Shown: positions 7,608 through 17,362, counted from the stretch's first letter. The stretch: DNA of 64,000 nt from an uncultured Bacilli bacterium (GCA_910580185.1 CAJTWC010000006.1:35001-99000), one strand, 5' to 3'. Made by a program: numbers and translations. Notes: a model not told the origin generated them from the sequence alone.

Positions 7608-10600
7608 AAACTCTCTCCATTCATGATATATTTTCTTATTTTTACATAGTCCGCTGAAGATATTTTATTATCATCATTTACATCAGCTGAGTAAAAATAT
7701 AAATTATCCTTTATTAATTCAGTTTGCATTATATGCTTTCTTATTTTTACATAATCTGCAGAAGTTATTTTTCCATCTCCATTTACGTCGCCTAATAAAG
7801 ATACTTTATATAAATAACTTTTACTGTTATTTATATTAACATCAATAAAGTCCCCTGTTTTAACTATGTCATCTACTAATTTTTTATCTTTATCATAATG
7901 GAAGAACTCTGTTACTTTAGAATAAGTATCTATATTATTAATAACATCTACAAATTTATTATTGTCCGTTATTAATATATCATTTTTTAATGATATACCA
8001 TCACCTAATTTTCTTATACCATAAATTTTAACTTTGTTACTACCGGTTAAATCTTCATAGCCATCTTTTGTAATTTTATAATTAACTGTATATTCTCCTA
8101 CCTCTTTAAATTTAGGTAATTCATCTAAATCATAATTAGTATTATTTATAGAATACTTAATATTGTAATCTGATGGTTCTATGTTTAAATCAATTGAATG
8201 CTCTTTTTCATCATAAAAGCCTTCATAATCTTTAGTGTTGTTAATTATTGTATTATCATTTTTTACCCATTGTGCATATAGTTCAAATACTCCATCATTT
8301 TCATCGATTAAATTTAATACCTTTCTTCCACTAGAATATAATTGACCCGATCCATCTAACTCTGTATTCCAACCTATAAAACTATAGCCTTCTCTAGTGA
8401 AAGTACATTTCGGCAAAGTTTTTTCAACATCATATGTGAATTTTTCTTCATATGGCCATCCCATTCCTCCATTTGCATAAAAAATAATTTTATAACTAAT
8501 TGGTGTCCACTGAGCATATAAAGGTATAATATCATTTTCTTCAGTCGATAAATTATTAATAATTTGTTCATCAGAATACTTAGTTCCCGTTCCATCTTGT
8601 TTAGTATTCCATTCAGTAAAAACATACCCTTTTTTAACGAAATCATTTTTTGCTATTTTTTCTTCTTTATCATAAGTTAATTCCTGCGTCTTATTATTAC
8701 CAATACCATCGCTTAAAAATAATGAATAATTAATTGGCGTCCACTGGGCATATAATGAAACATTATCCTTAACTACTATATTTTGCTTATCATCATAATT
8801 GATTCCTGTTCCATCTTGTTTAGTATTCCAACCCTTAAATTTGTAGCCTGTTTTAGTAAACATATTCCCTGATAATGCAACATTTTCATTTACTTTTGCA
8901 TCTATTTTATACATATTACCTTCACCACCATTTGCATTGAAAGTAATAGTAGCATTTTCCTTTTCCCATATAGCATATAAATTTATAACATCATTTTCTG
9001 TACTTGATAAATTTAAAACTTCCTCATTATTACTATAAGAAATACCAGTCCCATCTGCTTTTGTATTCCAACCTACAAATACATAACCTTCTTTTGTAAA
9101 AGTATTTGCAGGAATTTTTTTACTCTCATCATAATTTAATTTTATGTCATTCATAGTTCCTACACCAGTATTTGAGTTAAATCTTAATGTATATTTAATT
9201 GGTTTCCATTGAGCATATAGTTCAAATACACCATCATTTTCACTAATTAAATTTAATACCTGTTTTTCGTCTTCGTATGATTCACCTGTTCCATCTAACT
9301 CTGTATTCCAACCTATAAAACTATAACTTTTTTTCGTAAAAGTACATTTAGGTAACGTTTTTTCAATATCATAAGTAAACTTTTCTTCATATGGCCATCC
9401 CATTCCACTGTTTGCGTAAAACACAACTTTATAGTTTATTGGTTCCCACTGTGCATATAAAGTAAGATCAGCATTTATTATTGTTTCTTGTTTATTAATA
9501 TATGATATACCTGTTCCATCTGATTTTGTATTCCAGCCTTTAAATTTATATCCCTTTCTTTCAAAAGTATTTTCATTTAATACAAATTTAGTATCTTCAC
9601 TTACCTCCTGAATAATTTCAGTCTTATTATCAAAATTCGAATTAAAATGAACCTTACAATTTTTACTACCAACAACATTAATATTAATATCATTTTCATA
9701 GCCATCATAATCACTAACAACATGCATTGTAGCTGTTCCTGATTTCAGAGGACTTATAATTATTTCATATGGGTACGCTTCACTATTATTATATTTTTCG
9801 CTAATTTTAATTATATCATCGTTATCAGTAGTTACCTTTAATCTTCTAGTTATAAATTCCGAAGAAATGTAATCAGATAAAGATATATCGTTACCAAATT
9901 CTATGTTTATATCACTTATAGAATCAGTATAATCTAATCCCACACCTTTCAATATAGGTATTCTCTTTATTCCATCTACTTCATCAATTTTCCAATAAGA
10001 ATTAAAATCTTCTCCCCATTCACTATATTTATTTATATTTTTAAGTTCAGTTATATTACTTACCTTTTTAATAATGTTTGGAAATTCATATGTACTATCA
10101 GACCTACTTAAAGTATATCCATTATTAGAATAATTATAATCTATATCATGTATTGGAGTATCATAGAATTGATTCAATGACGTAATTTTTTTTGAATACC
10201 CAGTAGAAATATAGTTAGATATATTATAATAGTAACTATAATTTGCACTAATAAGACTTGTTTTATAATAAGACAAATTGTTGTCCAACATTACACCTAT
10301 ATTTTCAATATTAGAAATACTTGTCCCATTATTTGAATTATATTGATTAGAGCTAAACCTTATCAAACTTGAATGACTTTTTCCCTTTATTGTGGCTGAT
10401 GAAAAAATATTGTTTATTATTAGTTTTTTATATCCAGAAATATCCGCTACTAACCCATTAGCAAATTCCCCTTCAATACTTCCACCAATAATATATATAC
10501 TATCAATTAATGCTGTTCTTTCTCCAGTCTGATTTATATTAATACCACCAACCAAACCTCCTACATATTGCTTTGCAACAATATTTGGATTTACCAAATA

Positions 10601-12778
10601 AATATTCTTTATATATGTTTGATATTCATTAGAATCTTTAACATACCCAAATAATCCGGCATATTTTAATGTAGAATCATTAATTTGTAAATTTATTATC
10701 TTATGATTTTTACCATCAAACGAACCTGTAAAAGGGGTTTCATTAGTACCAATAGGGACCCATTCTTTAGTTAATTCAATATCCCTTTCTAATTCATAAT
10801 GAGAATCAAGATGATTGTGAATATACTTTAAATCCTCTTCTGTATATATTTTATATGGATTTTCCAAAGTGCCAGCGCCATCAAGAATAGTACCAATATT
10901 TAAAGATGTAGTTGCTTCAACATCTCCAATTTTTTGAACCAATCTATAAGTACCCGGCTCAAGTTTTTTTATTAAAGAAATTTCTGCATTAACATTATTT
11001 GCTGCTACAACATTGTTATTCACTTGCATTACATTTTCAAGTTTTTCAATATCATTATATAATTCATATATAATTTCAGAATTTGAAGGAATATTTCTTG
11101 TTTCAGAATATATTGTAAATTTATTTGAGTCTATATCTTTTTCCTCTTCTGTTAATATTAATTGTTCACTATCTAAATTTTTAGTAAATACAGATATTGA
11201 ATTATTATTAATTGATTGTTCAGAGCCAGAAATAATAACATCAAAATTTCCAGATTCAATAAATATATTTTTATCTGAAACATCCACTGTATATAATCCT
11301 GGATACTCCGTTTGATATGCGTCTGTAATTGAATATATATTTCCATTAATCTGAACAGATATATTATATTGTTGATTCATTAATATTGTGTGAAATTTAA
11401 TTTTTTGTATTTTTTCTTTATTATTATGCTTTTTTTCAAATGTTTGGGTTAATTTTTTTGTAACTTTACTACTAATCTTTCCATTATTATATACATTATC
11501 CCAATTTTTATCTTTCATTTCTGATAATGACGTTATATATGCAAAATTCACAAAATTGTTTTGAATTGAATCATAAGTCAAATAAATATATTCAGTATTA
11601 TTTTCACCCCAAGAATTTTTAACTAACCATGCTCCAGTTCCTTGCGTTAAAACGCCAGAAGTACATGTTCCATCAACAGTACTAGAATGCGTAGCCTTTC
11701 TACAATATGAATACTCATAATCATCATCCCATCCTATTATTTGCATAGCATGACCTGTTTCAGCAGGAGCAGTACTTCCCATAGGAAAACAAGTATGATT
11801 AGGGTCTAATACATAATATCCATCAGTATTAAGTGCTCCACATTGGCCCTTTGGGTCATATGCACCAACATATATGCCACCATAGTTTGTAACACCTTCT
11901 TTAATTATATTTATATATTCTTGTTGTAATTCTTTGCTTTTTTCATCACAACAAGCCTCCCAATCATCGACATCCATGCATTGTTCTGTAATTACCGATT
12001 CTATTCTTCCAAAATTAGGCAAATTAACAGTACTATTTACCTCATATAGAGAATTACTGTAATTATGTACTTTATACAATGGTTTTTCATCCAATGTTTC
12101 TACATATGGCATATAATCATCATCAACTAGAGATAAACCATTAGCCATTAATGTAGTTGCATATACAAAGTTACCTCCTAATCCAAGTGGTGCAGCACCC
12201 CATGGATTTTCATAATGCTTTATTCCATTTGTACTAGCTGCATAATCCAACTGCCTAACTGAAAATCGTGTTGAATTTTCATTTCTTGGTTCATTCTTTT
12301 TAATCATTAGATGACTTTCAGCATTCTCAATCGTTGCAAAAGCCCAACATGTTCCTAAGCCTCCTTGATTATACATTGGACTAGTATAGTTTTTCCCATC
12401 TACATTTTCTAAACTGTAAGATTTAGGAAATTCTTGGCTAGAGCTCTCATTATCAAATACATAATCTACACTGTATGAATTTGGAATTATCGATACATTT
12501 TTCTTTTGTTCGCTTGACAGTTGCAAATAAGCTACATATTGTGGATTTAAATACGGAACATTTTCTTCCTTATTTTTCTCAGTTAATATAACCTCGCCAG
12601 TTTCTTCATAAACTTCTTTTATATAATTTTTAGCTTCCTTAGGTAAATATGAATAAGATTCACTTGCTAAAATTTTATCAATCTTATTTTTTTTACCTGA
12701 ATTTAAAATTCCAAATGAAGCAACTCCAATTATTAAAAATACTACTACAAATAAAATTATTTTATAATTCTTTTTCAT
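7604..12778 (-). CDS. Giant papain-family protease with GLUG/InlB repeats and C-terminal dockerin
   Basis: 1724 residues. An N-terminal hydrophobic segment (6-26) serves as signal or anchor. The papain (C1A) domain shows Cys144 in QGGLGTCWAFA, His343 in TGHAMQIIGW and Asn388 in VKNSWGEN, so it should be an active cysteine protease. GLUG-like motifs (AGLFGYV, VGGLVGG) follow in the middle. Six InlB B-repeats (GWNT...DGTG...LYAQW) lie at about 8260-9660. The C-terminus has two dockerin Ca-binding repeats: DVNGDGKITSADYVKIRK and DVNDDNKISSADYVKIRK. It is predicted to act outside the cell on host or dietary protein and to be tethered through the dockerin. The start has AGGAG upstream. Confidence 0.88.
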   Translation of the reverse strand: MKKNYKIILFVVVFLIIGVASFGILNSGKKNKIDKILASESYSYLPKEAKNYIKEVYEETGEVILTEKNKEENVPYLNPQYVAYLQLSSEQKKNVSIIPNSYSVDYVFDNESSSQEFPKSYSLENVDGKNYTSPMYNQGGLGTCWAFATIENAESHLMIKKNEPRNENSTRFSVRQLDYAASTNGIKHYENPWGAAPLGLGGNFVYATTLMANGLSLVDDDYMPYVETLDEKPLYKVHNYSNSLYEVNSTVNLPNFGRIESVITEQCMDVDDWEACCDEKSKELQQEYINIIKEGVTNYGGIYVGAYDPKGQCGALNTDGYYVLDPNHTCFPMGSTAPAETGHAMQIIGWDDDYEYSYCRKATHSSTVDGTCTSGVLTQGTGAWLVKNSWGENNTEYIYLTYDSIQNNFVNFAYITSLSEMKDKNWDNVYNNGKISSKVTKKLTQTFEKKHNNKEKIQKIKFHTILMNQQYNISVQINGNIYSITDAYQTEYPGLYTVDVSDKNIFIESGNFDVIISGSEQSINNNSISVFTKNLDSEQLILTEEEKDIDSNKFTIYSETRNIPSNSEIIYELYNDIEKLENVMQVNNNVVAANNVNAEISLIKKLEPGTYRLVQKIGDVEATTSLNIGTILDGAGTLENPYKIYTEEDLKYIHNHLDSHYELERDIELTKEWVPIGTNETPFTGSFDGKNHKIINLQINDSTLKYAGLFGYVKDSNEYQTYIKNIYLVNPNIVAKQYVGGLVGGININQTGERTALIDSIYIIGGSIEGEFANGLVADISGYKKLIINNIFSSATIKGKSHSSLIRFSSNQYNSNNGTSISNIENIGVMLDNNLSYYKTSLISANYSYYYNISNYISTGYSKKITSLNQFYDTPIHDIDYNYSNNGYTLSRSDSTYEFPNIIKKVSNITELKNINKYSEWGEDFNSYWKIDEVDGIKRIPILKGVGLDYTDSISDINIEFGNDISLSDYISSEFITRRLKVTTDNDDIIKISEKYNNSEAYPYEIIISPLKSGTATMHVVSDYDGYENDININVVGSKNCKVHFNSNFDNKTEIIQEVSEDTKFVLNENTFERKGYKFKGWNTKSDGTGISYINKQETIINADLTLYAQWEPINYKVVFYANSGMGWPYEEKFTYDIEKTLPKCTFTKKSYSFIGWNTELDGTGESYEDEKQVLNLISENDGVFELYAQWKPIKYTLRFNSNTGVGTMNDIKLNYDESKKIPANTFTKEGYVFVGWNTKADGTGISYSNNEEVLNLSSTENDVINLYAIWEKENATITFNANGGEGNMYKIDAKVNENVALSGNMFTKTGYKFKGWNTKQDGTGINYDDKQNIVVKDNVSLYAQWTPINYSLFLSDGIGNNKTQELTYDKEEKIAKNDFVKKGYVFTEWNTKQDGTGTKYSDEQIINNLSTEENDIIPLYAQWTPISYKIIFYANGGMGWPYEEKFTYDVEKTLPKCTFTREGYSFIGWNTELDGSGQLYSSGRKVLNLIDENDGVFELYAQWVKNDNTIINNTKDYEGFYDEKEHSIDLNIEPSDYNIKYSINNTNYDLDELPKFKEVGEYTVNYKITKDGYEDLTGSNKVKIYGIRKLGDGISLKNDILITDNNKFVDVINNIDTYSKVTEFFHYDKDKKLVDDIVKTGDFIDVNINNSKSYLYKVSLLGDVNGDGKITSADYVKIRKHIMQTELIKDNLYFYSADVNDDNKISSADYVKIRKYIMNGESL
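8260..9660 (-). repeat. Six InlB-type B-repeats inside the protease gene
   Basis: Six tandem repeats of about 70-80 codons, each with G/E-WNT, DGTG or DGSG, and an AQW or AIW end. Repeats 2 and 6 (about 9210-9420 and 8260-8470) are nearly the same at protein level, sharing GMGWPYEEKFTYD and EKTLPKCTFT, while repeats 3-5 differ. This points to copying within the array. Confidence 0.85.
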
Positions 12779-12960
12779 ACTGCATACTCCTCTACTATAT
12801 AGATAAATTATATCATAAATAAAAGATATAACTTATAAAAATAATAAATAAAGTAGAATTTTGTGATTAATAAATTATTAAAAGTAGATTTTTCAAAGAA
12901 ACTTTGCATTTGTATTTTTTCATATTTTCTTTAATTTTTTCAAATTTACAAACTTTGTTG

Positions 12961-12966
12961 TATAAT
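12961..12966 (+). promoter_or_regulatory. -10 element of the pepC-like gene
   Basis: TATAAT lies 15 bases before the ATG at 12982, which implies a very short leader containing GGTG as the SD. This argues against the longer upstream reading frame. Confidence 0.45.
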
Positions 12967-12981
12967 AGATTTGGTGATACT

Positions 12982-14181
12982 ATGAATAAAGAGATTAAAT
13001 TAGGGGATATATTAAAATACCAAAAAGAATATTTAAACGATGAAAATAATATTAATTTAGAAAACAATATTTATGAAAACGGTTTAGAAAATGTATGTTT
13101 AGATAAAGAACTTGTTAAAAATACTTCTTATAAATTTAATATACAAATACCAGAAATGAAAATGTATGATCAAAAACAAAGCTACGAATGTAATATTTAC
13201 GCATTTTTAAGAATGATAAAAAGCATCATGAAAAAAGATAATTCTATAAACACTAAAGGTTTAGATTTATCTGCAACATACATAGACTTTTATGATAAAT
13301 TAGAAAAAGTAAACATGTTTTATAATGAGTTATTAAAAGAAAACGATATAAGTTTAGAGATGATTAATGAAAAAGCTAATAAATATATTGTTATAGCAGG
13401 TACTTTCAACTCTTGTAAAAAAATAATTAATAAATATGGTCTTGTTACATCTAAATACATGAAAGAAGTAACTAACAAATATGATGCAAATATGGTTATA
13501 GAATTGTTAAGAAAAAAAGTAAAAACAGATGCTACTGTTCTAATCAATAGAAATGGTGAAAATGATGAAATATTAAAAGATATCTTGATTAGTGAAGCAT
13601 ATATCTTTTTATCTAAAGTAATTGGTAATCCACCTACTACGTTTGAATATAAAAAAGAAAAACTAACCCCTTTAGAATTTAGAAATAAATATTTAAAAAC
13701 CACTTTAGATGAATACGTTACGGTTACGTCTTATGATAAAGAAACATTAGAAAAAAGTTATTCATTTATACCTAGTATGTATTTAAAAGAAAATGAAGAA
13801 ATAATAACACTTGAGCATAATAAAATTAAAGAAGCTGTTATTTCACAACTAAAAGATGGTATTGGAGTTTGGTTTTCTGCAGAAGAATCTACTTCTTTAG
13901 ATTATGAAACTAATATCTTAGATGATAATGCTTTTAAATATGATGAAGTTTTAAATATAAGAAAACTACCAAATAATTATAAACTTAGTTTAGATATAAC
14001 TAATTATGACCATGCTATGTGTATTACTGGTGCACTTATTAAAGATAAAGAAGTAAAACACTTTAAAGTAGATAATAGCTTTGGTTATCATGGCAGGTAT
14101 AAAGGTCATTTAATAATGACTAATAGTTTTTTAGAAAACTGCGTAATAACTTTAATAATAAATAAAAAATATATAAATTAA
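12982..14181 (+). CDS. PepC/bleomycin-hydrolase-like C1B peptidase
   Basis: 399 residues. The layout matches the C1B family of cytoplasmic cysteine aminopeptidases: Cys70 in DQKQSYECNIYAF, His344 in YDHAMCITG and Asn365 in FKVDNSFG. A final segment resembles the PepC C-terminus (MTNSFLENCV...NKKYI). The normally strict SGRCW around the cysteine is SYECN, so the protein is divergent. It probably trims peptides released by proteases. Start at 12982 is chosen for SD GGTG and the -10 just upstream. 16 bases separate it from the next gene, suggesting co-transcription. Confidence 0.75.
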   Translation: MNKEIKLGDILKYQKEYLNDENNINLENNIYENGLENVCLDKELVKNTSYKFNIQIPEMKMYDQKQSYECNIYAFLRMIKSIMKKDNSINTKGLDLSATYIDFYDKLEKVNMFYNELLKENDISLEMINEKANKYIVIAGTFNSCKKIINKYGLVTSKYMKEVTNKYDANMVIELLRKKVKTDATVLINRNGENDEILKDILISEAYIFLSKVIGNPPTTFEYKKEKLTPLEFRNKYLKTTLDEYVTVTSYDKETLEKSYSFIPSMYLKENEEIITLEHNKIKEAVISQLKDGIGVWFSAEESTSLDYETNILDDNAFKYDEVLNIRKLPNNYKLSLDITNYDHAMCITGALIKDKEVKHFKVDNSFGYHGRYKGHLIMTNSFLENCVITLIINKKYIN

Positions 14182-14197
14182 ATAGGAGGTTTTATAA

Positions 14198-14995
14198 ATG
14201 TTATGTTTTAACAATAAGGATGATATTTCAAAGATGATGAAATATCACAGAACTCGTGATATGATAAACCTTCTACTTTATTTTCCAGAACTAAGTCCAA
14301 TTAGAGACCTAACAATAGTAGAAACAATTGATGAATATATAGAAAACTATGAAAAGTTTAAAAATTATCCTGGAGAAAGAAATGACAATCCGATAACTAA
14401 ACCCATGATGGTAAGTGTAGAAGGAAGAGGTTTAAAACCAGATGTCTTAAGTATATTTAAAAGAGTTAAAGAAATAGATGAAGATGGAGTAATGGTAATA
14501 TTTAATCAAACAAATACACCTTGCGAAAGATATGAAAGAGAAGCAGGAATAAATATTGATGTAATTATTGGGTATGGCATTTACATAGATGCAGTAGGAA
14601 AAGGCTTTGATGGAAGAGAAGTGTCCAAAGGATTAGATTGTCATGAAAGGTATTTTATACCTTGGCATGATATTAGGCGTTGTAACATAAATAATTTTAA
14701 AAATTATCAAACATTTATAATACCAGATGAAAAATATACTCAAAGTAGAAAAAATAGAATAATTTTTTTAGAATCAATAGATGTTCCTACTAATGATGCC
14801 GAAAATGGGGTTCCTACTAAATATAATGAAATACCAAATTATATTTGGCAAGAAATAATTGTTAAAGTAATTAAAAAATTAGAATCTAGGGAAGAAGAAT
14901 TTATCAGTCTTGGTATTAATGAATTTGTGATAAATGCAAATATAGAAAACGGAAAAATCTTAGCATGGCAAATGTTTGATAAAAATAGATATTAA
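14198..14995 (+). CDS. Conserved protein of unknown function
   Basis: 265 residues, soluble, no signal peptide. Start supported by AGGAGG 8 bases upstream. Notable segments are KPMMVSVEGRGLKPDVL, VMVIFNQTNTPCERYEREAG and DCHERYFIPWHDIRRC. No family was recognised. It sits 16 bases downstream of the pepC-like gene and ends at a bidirectional terminator shared with ddl. Confidence 0.75.
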   Translation: MLCFNNKDDISKMMKYHRTRDMINLLLYFPELSPIRDLTIVETIDEYIENYEKFKNYPGERNDNPITKPMMVSVEGRGLKPDVLSIFKRVKEIDEDGVMVIFNQTNTPCERYEREAGINIDVIIGYGIYIDAVGKGFDGREVSKGLDCHERYFIPWHDIRRCNINNFKNYQTFIIPDEKYTQSRKNRIIFLESIDVPTNDAENGVPTKYNEIPNYIWQEIIVKVIKKLESREEEFISLGINEFVINANIENGKILAWQMFDKNRY

Positions 14996-14997
14996 TA

Positions 14998-15027
14998 AAA
15001 GATAGCAATTGAATTTGCTATCTTTTT
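14998..15027. terminator. Bidirectional terminator between convergent genes
   Basis: Stem AAAGATAGCAA / TTGCTATCTTT with a 6-base loop and a T-rich flank. It serves the plus gene ending at 14995 and the minus ddl gene ending at 15029. Confidence 0.8.
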
Positions 15028-15028
15028 G

Positions 15029-16024
15029 TTATACATTATTAATCAATATTGTTATTAAATCGGTATAGTTAATACCGATACTTTCAATTAGTTTAGGATA
15101 CATACTAATAGATGTAAATCCTGGTATGGTATTAATTTCATTTATATATATTTCTTTACTTTCTTCATCATAGAAAAAGTCCACTCTAGCATATCCATTA
15201 CAGTTTAGTCCTTTAAATATTTTTTTAGCGTATTCTTTAATTTTATCTACTACGCTTAATGGTATATCATCTGGAATTGTAGTATATGATGAAGCATTTA
15301 CATACTTAGCATCATAATCATAAAACTCGTTAGCCGATTTTATTTCTCCGGGATTTGAACATAATATATTTCCTTTATTTTCTAAAATGGCTACCTCTAG
15401 TTCCCTTGACCTTATAAATTTTTCTATAATTACTTTACCGTCATACTTTTTTGCTTCTTTAATAGCTTTTATTAACTCTTTTTTATCATTAGCTTTACTA
15501 ATACCTATTGATGAGCCACCATTAGCAGGTTTAACAATAATCGGAAACTCTATTTTTTCCATAATATCATTTATTTTATAATCATCATTAATAACCATAT
15601 ACGGAACTTGTTTTATATTTAAGCTATCAAATATAATTTTAGACATTGCCTTATCCATTCCTATACTACTAGCTAGAGTCTTACATCCAACAAATGGAAT
15701 ATTAAATAATTCTAACATACCTTGTAATTTTCCATCTTCACCACCAGTTCCATGTGTTATAGGGAAAATAACATCAAACCCTTTTAAGAAACTCACTATA
15801 TTGTCTATCTTTAATACGTTTGCTTCTTTCCAATTATCCTTTTCTAAATGAATTAAATCATCACTAAACTTATACCAAGTATCATCAAAATCAATACCTG
15901 CTATTTCATATTTAAATAACTTCTTATCAATATTTTCTATAATACTTTTAGCAGATTTACAAGAAACATAATGTTCACTTGAATTTCCACCAAATACAAT
16001 TAATACTTTCTTAATAAAAAACAC
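15029..16024 (-). CDS. ddl: D-alanine--D-alanine ligase
   Basis: An ATP-grasp ligase of about 330 residues that makes D-Ala-D-Ala for peptidoglycan. Motifs: VFGGNSSEHYVSCKSA at the N-terminus, FPITHGTGGEDGKLQG, KPANGGSSIGI and a terminal NEINTIPGFTSISMYPKL. The start is unusual. GTG at 16024 has no SD of its own. GAGGTG followed by six Ts ends exactly before an ATT codon at 16015, giving an SD spacing of 6 and a protein beginning KKVLIVFGG, as in typical Ddl. An AUU start is therefore possible. The SD also lies in the 3' arm of the upstream gene's terminator. Confidence 0.93.
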   Translation of the reverse strand: MFFIKKVLIVFGGNSSEHYVSCKSAKSIIENIDKKLFKYEIAGIDFDDTWYKFSDDLIHLEKDNWKEANVLKIDNIVSFLKGFDVIFPITHGTGGEDGKLQGMLELFNIPFVGCKTLASSIGMDKAMSKIIFDSLNIKQVPYMVINDDYKINDIMEKIEFPIIVKPANGGSSIGISKANDKKELIKAIKEAKKYDGKVIIEKFIRSRELEVAILENKGNILCSNPGEIKSANEFYDYDAKYVNASSYTTIPDDIPLSVVDKIKEYAKKIFKGLNCNGYARVDFFYDEESKEIYINEINTIPGFTSISMYPKLIESIGINYTDLITILINNV

Positions 16025-16049
16025 CTCATTAAATTATATTTAATAAGGT
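16016..16049 (-). terminator. Terminator of the cohesin-like gene overlapping the ddl SD
   Basis: Minus-strand 12-bp stem ACCTTATTAAAT / ATTTAATGAGGT (one G-U pair) with loop ATA, followed by G and six Ts. The 3' arm contains the ddl SD (GAGGTG), and the T-run lies directly before the ATT codon at 16015. The loop region also reads TATAAT and could be the -10 of ddl. Confidence 0.75.
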
Positions 16050-16070
16050 ATTTTTTTATTATATATTTAA

Positions 16071-17186
16071 TTAAAGTTTATCAAATTCATCAAGCATTTT
16101 ATTCAATTTCTTATCTGACTTATGTTTAATAATTAGTAAAACTATTATTACGATTAAAATGGAACCTAAAGAAATGGAAATTATTTTAATAGTATTTTTA
16201 CTAAGTTTAACCAACTGTTTTTTATTTTCCTTTTTAGTCACACTCTTATTATTACTTTGTTCAGCATTTATGGTATATGCTTTTTTAGAACCATTTTGTG
16301 CTGTAACTTCTACTAAAACTTTATAATTATTTTTCTTTAAATCATCTGCTCCCGTTATCATAACTGATGCTTTTTCACTTTCTGGAACAGCTTCTACCTC
16401 AAGGTTATTTTCTTTTTCTTTAACAATTACCTTATAATCTAATTTTTCTTTATCAAAGTTTATCTTATGATTTTTAATTTTTAAAGACTTTAAATCATTA
16501 TTAGACTTTGATACTGGTTTAGTTGTTATATTTTGTTTTGATGTATTAGTCTTTGAATTTGAAATCTTACTTTCAACCTTTGATAATATATTTGTTGGTT
16601 TTGAATTTGAAACAATATTTTTAGGTTCTTCTCCAACTATAGAATCTGTTTTTATTATATTAATTGTATGTTCATTTTTTGAATAATTAGATATGGTGAT
16701 TGCATCTTTTTCCTCGTAATCAGAATTTACTTTAATCAAAACAACATTTGCATTACTAATACTTATATTAGAGCTAGTTTTGTCAGTGTCCCTTACATAA
16801 AACTTTATGGTTGCAACATAATTATCACAATGTAGAACCCCATCTAAACACTTACCACCATTATTATATTCATTTATTACACTTTCCACATAAAAATGTT
16901 CCGAATCACCATCTACTTCTGTATTAAAACCAGGAGTTGTTCCACCCGTTACTATAAAAACATCGTCATCAAAATCCAATTGAAATACTACACCTGCGAC
17001 ACCCATAGTGTCATTAGTTCCCTTTTTCACATCAGAATAACTTATGTTAAATGATAAAGTAAACTCTTCACCTACTTTAACAGAATTAGTACCCGAAACA
17101 TTAACTCCTGTTATTGAGGCTGCTTTAACATTGATGACTGGTATTAAAAACAGCAAGCAAAAAATATAAAATAAACTCCTTTTCAT
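16071..17186 (-). CDS. Membrane-anchored cohesin-like surface protein
   Basis: 371 residues. Signal peptide (1-22). A cohesin-like beta-sandwich covers about 25-165: SVKVGEEFTLSFNIS, GVAGVVFQLDFDDDVF, then VATIKFYVRD and ISNANVVLI. A Ser/Thr/Lys linker is followed by a cadherin-like domain (about 238-318, LKSLKIKNHKINFDKE), one transmembrane helix (about 332-352) and a basic cytoplasmic tail. Cohesins bind dockerins, so this is a candidate receptor for the dockerin of the protease at 7604-12778. SD AGGAGAG precedes the ATG. The cohesin call is by pattern and needs a profile search. Confidence 0.72.
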   Translation of the reverse strand: MKRSLFYIFCLLFLIPVINVKAASITGVNVSGTNSVKVGEEFTLSFNISYSDVKKGTNDTMGVAGVVFQLDFDDDVFIVTGGTTPGFNTEVDGDSEHFYVESVINEYNNGGKCLDGVLHCDNYVATIKFYVRDTDKTSSNISISNANVVLIKVNSDYEEKDAITISNYSKNEHTINIIKTDSIVGEEPKNIVSNSKPTNILSKVESKISNSKTNTSKQNITTKPVSKSNNDLKSLKIKNHKINFDKEKLDYKVIVKEKENNLEVEAVPESEKASVMITGADDLKKNNYKVLVEVTAQNGSKKAYTINAEQSNNKSVTKKENKKQLVKLSKNTIKIISISLGSILIVIIVLLIIKHKSDKKLNKMLDEFDKL

Positions 17187-17270
17187 ATATACACTCTCCT
17201 AACTTGATTATACATTAATATTGTTATAAAAGCGACCATAATTAGCATTATTATTAAAATTTTTGACTTG

Positions 17271-17291
17271 TTTTTAACTTTTTGTTAAAAA
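17271..17291. promoter_or_regulatory. Upstream operator of the NrtR-like gene
   Basis: Perfect inverted repeat TTTTTAAC-N5-GTTAAAAA just upstream of the -35 box. It shares the TTAAC-N5-GTTAA core with the second operator at 17338-17362. Confidence 0.6.
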
Positions 17292-17295
17292 CATA

Positions 17296-17324
17296 TTGAC
17301 ATTGTGATTTTTATTTGTTATAGT
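17296..17324 (+). promoter_or_regulatory. Consensus sigma-A promoter of the NrtR-like operon
   Basis: TTGACA at 17296-17301 and TATAGT at 17319-17324 with 17-base spacing. The predicted start near 17331 falls just before the downstream operator. Confidence 0.8.
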
Positions 17325-17337
17325 ATGGCCAACAAGT

Positions 17338-17362
17338 TGTTATTAACCTTTTGTTAATAACA
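17338..17362. promoter_or_regulatory. Downstream operator of the NrtR-like gene
   Basis: Inverted repeat with perfect 10-base arms TGTTATTAAC and GTTAATAACA and a 5-base spacer, between the transcription start and the SD. A bound dimer here would block initiation. Confidence 0.65.

Noticed and set aside
8374..11315. Open frames on both strands inside the protease gene
   Set aside because: They overlap a long conserved coding frame with family domains, lack an SD, and encode low-complexity hydrophobic sequence typical of shadow frames in AT-rich DNA.
12779..12981. Gene in the 200-bp gap between the protease and pepC-like genes
   Set aside because: Only short AT-rich frames without an SD; the TATAAT at 12961 marks the pepC-like promoter instead.
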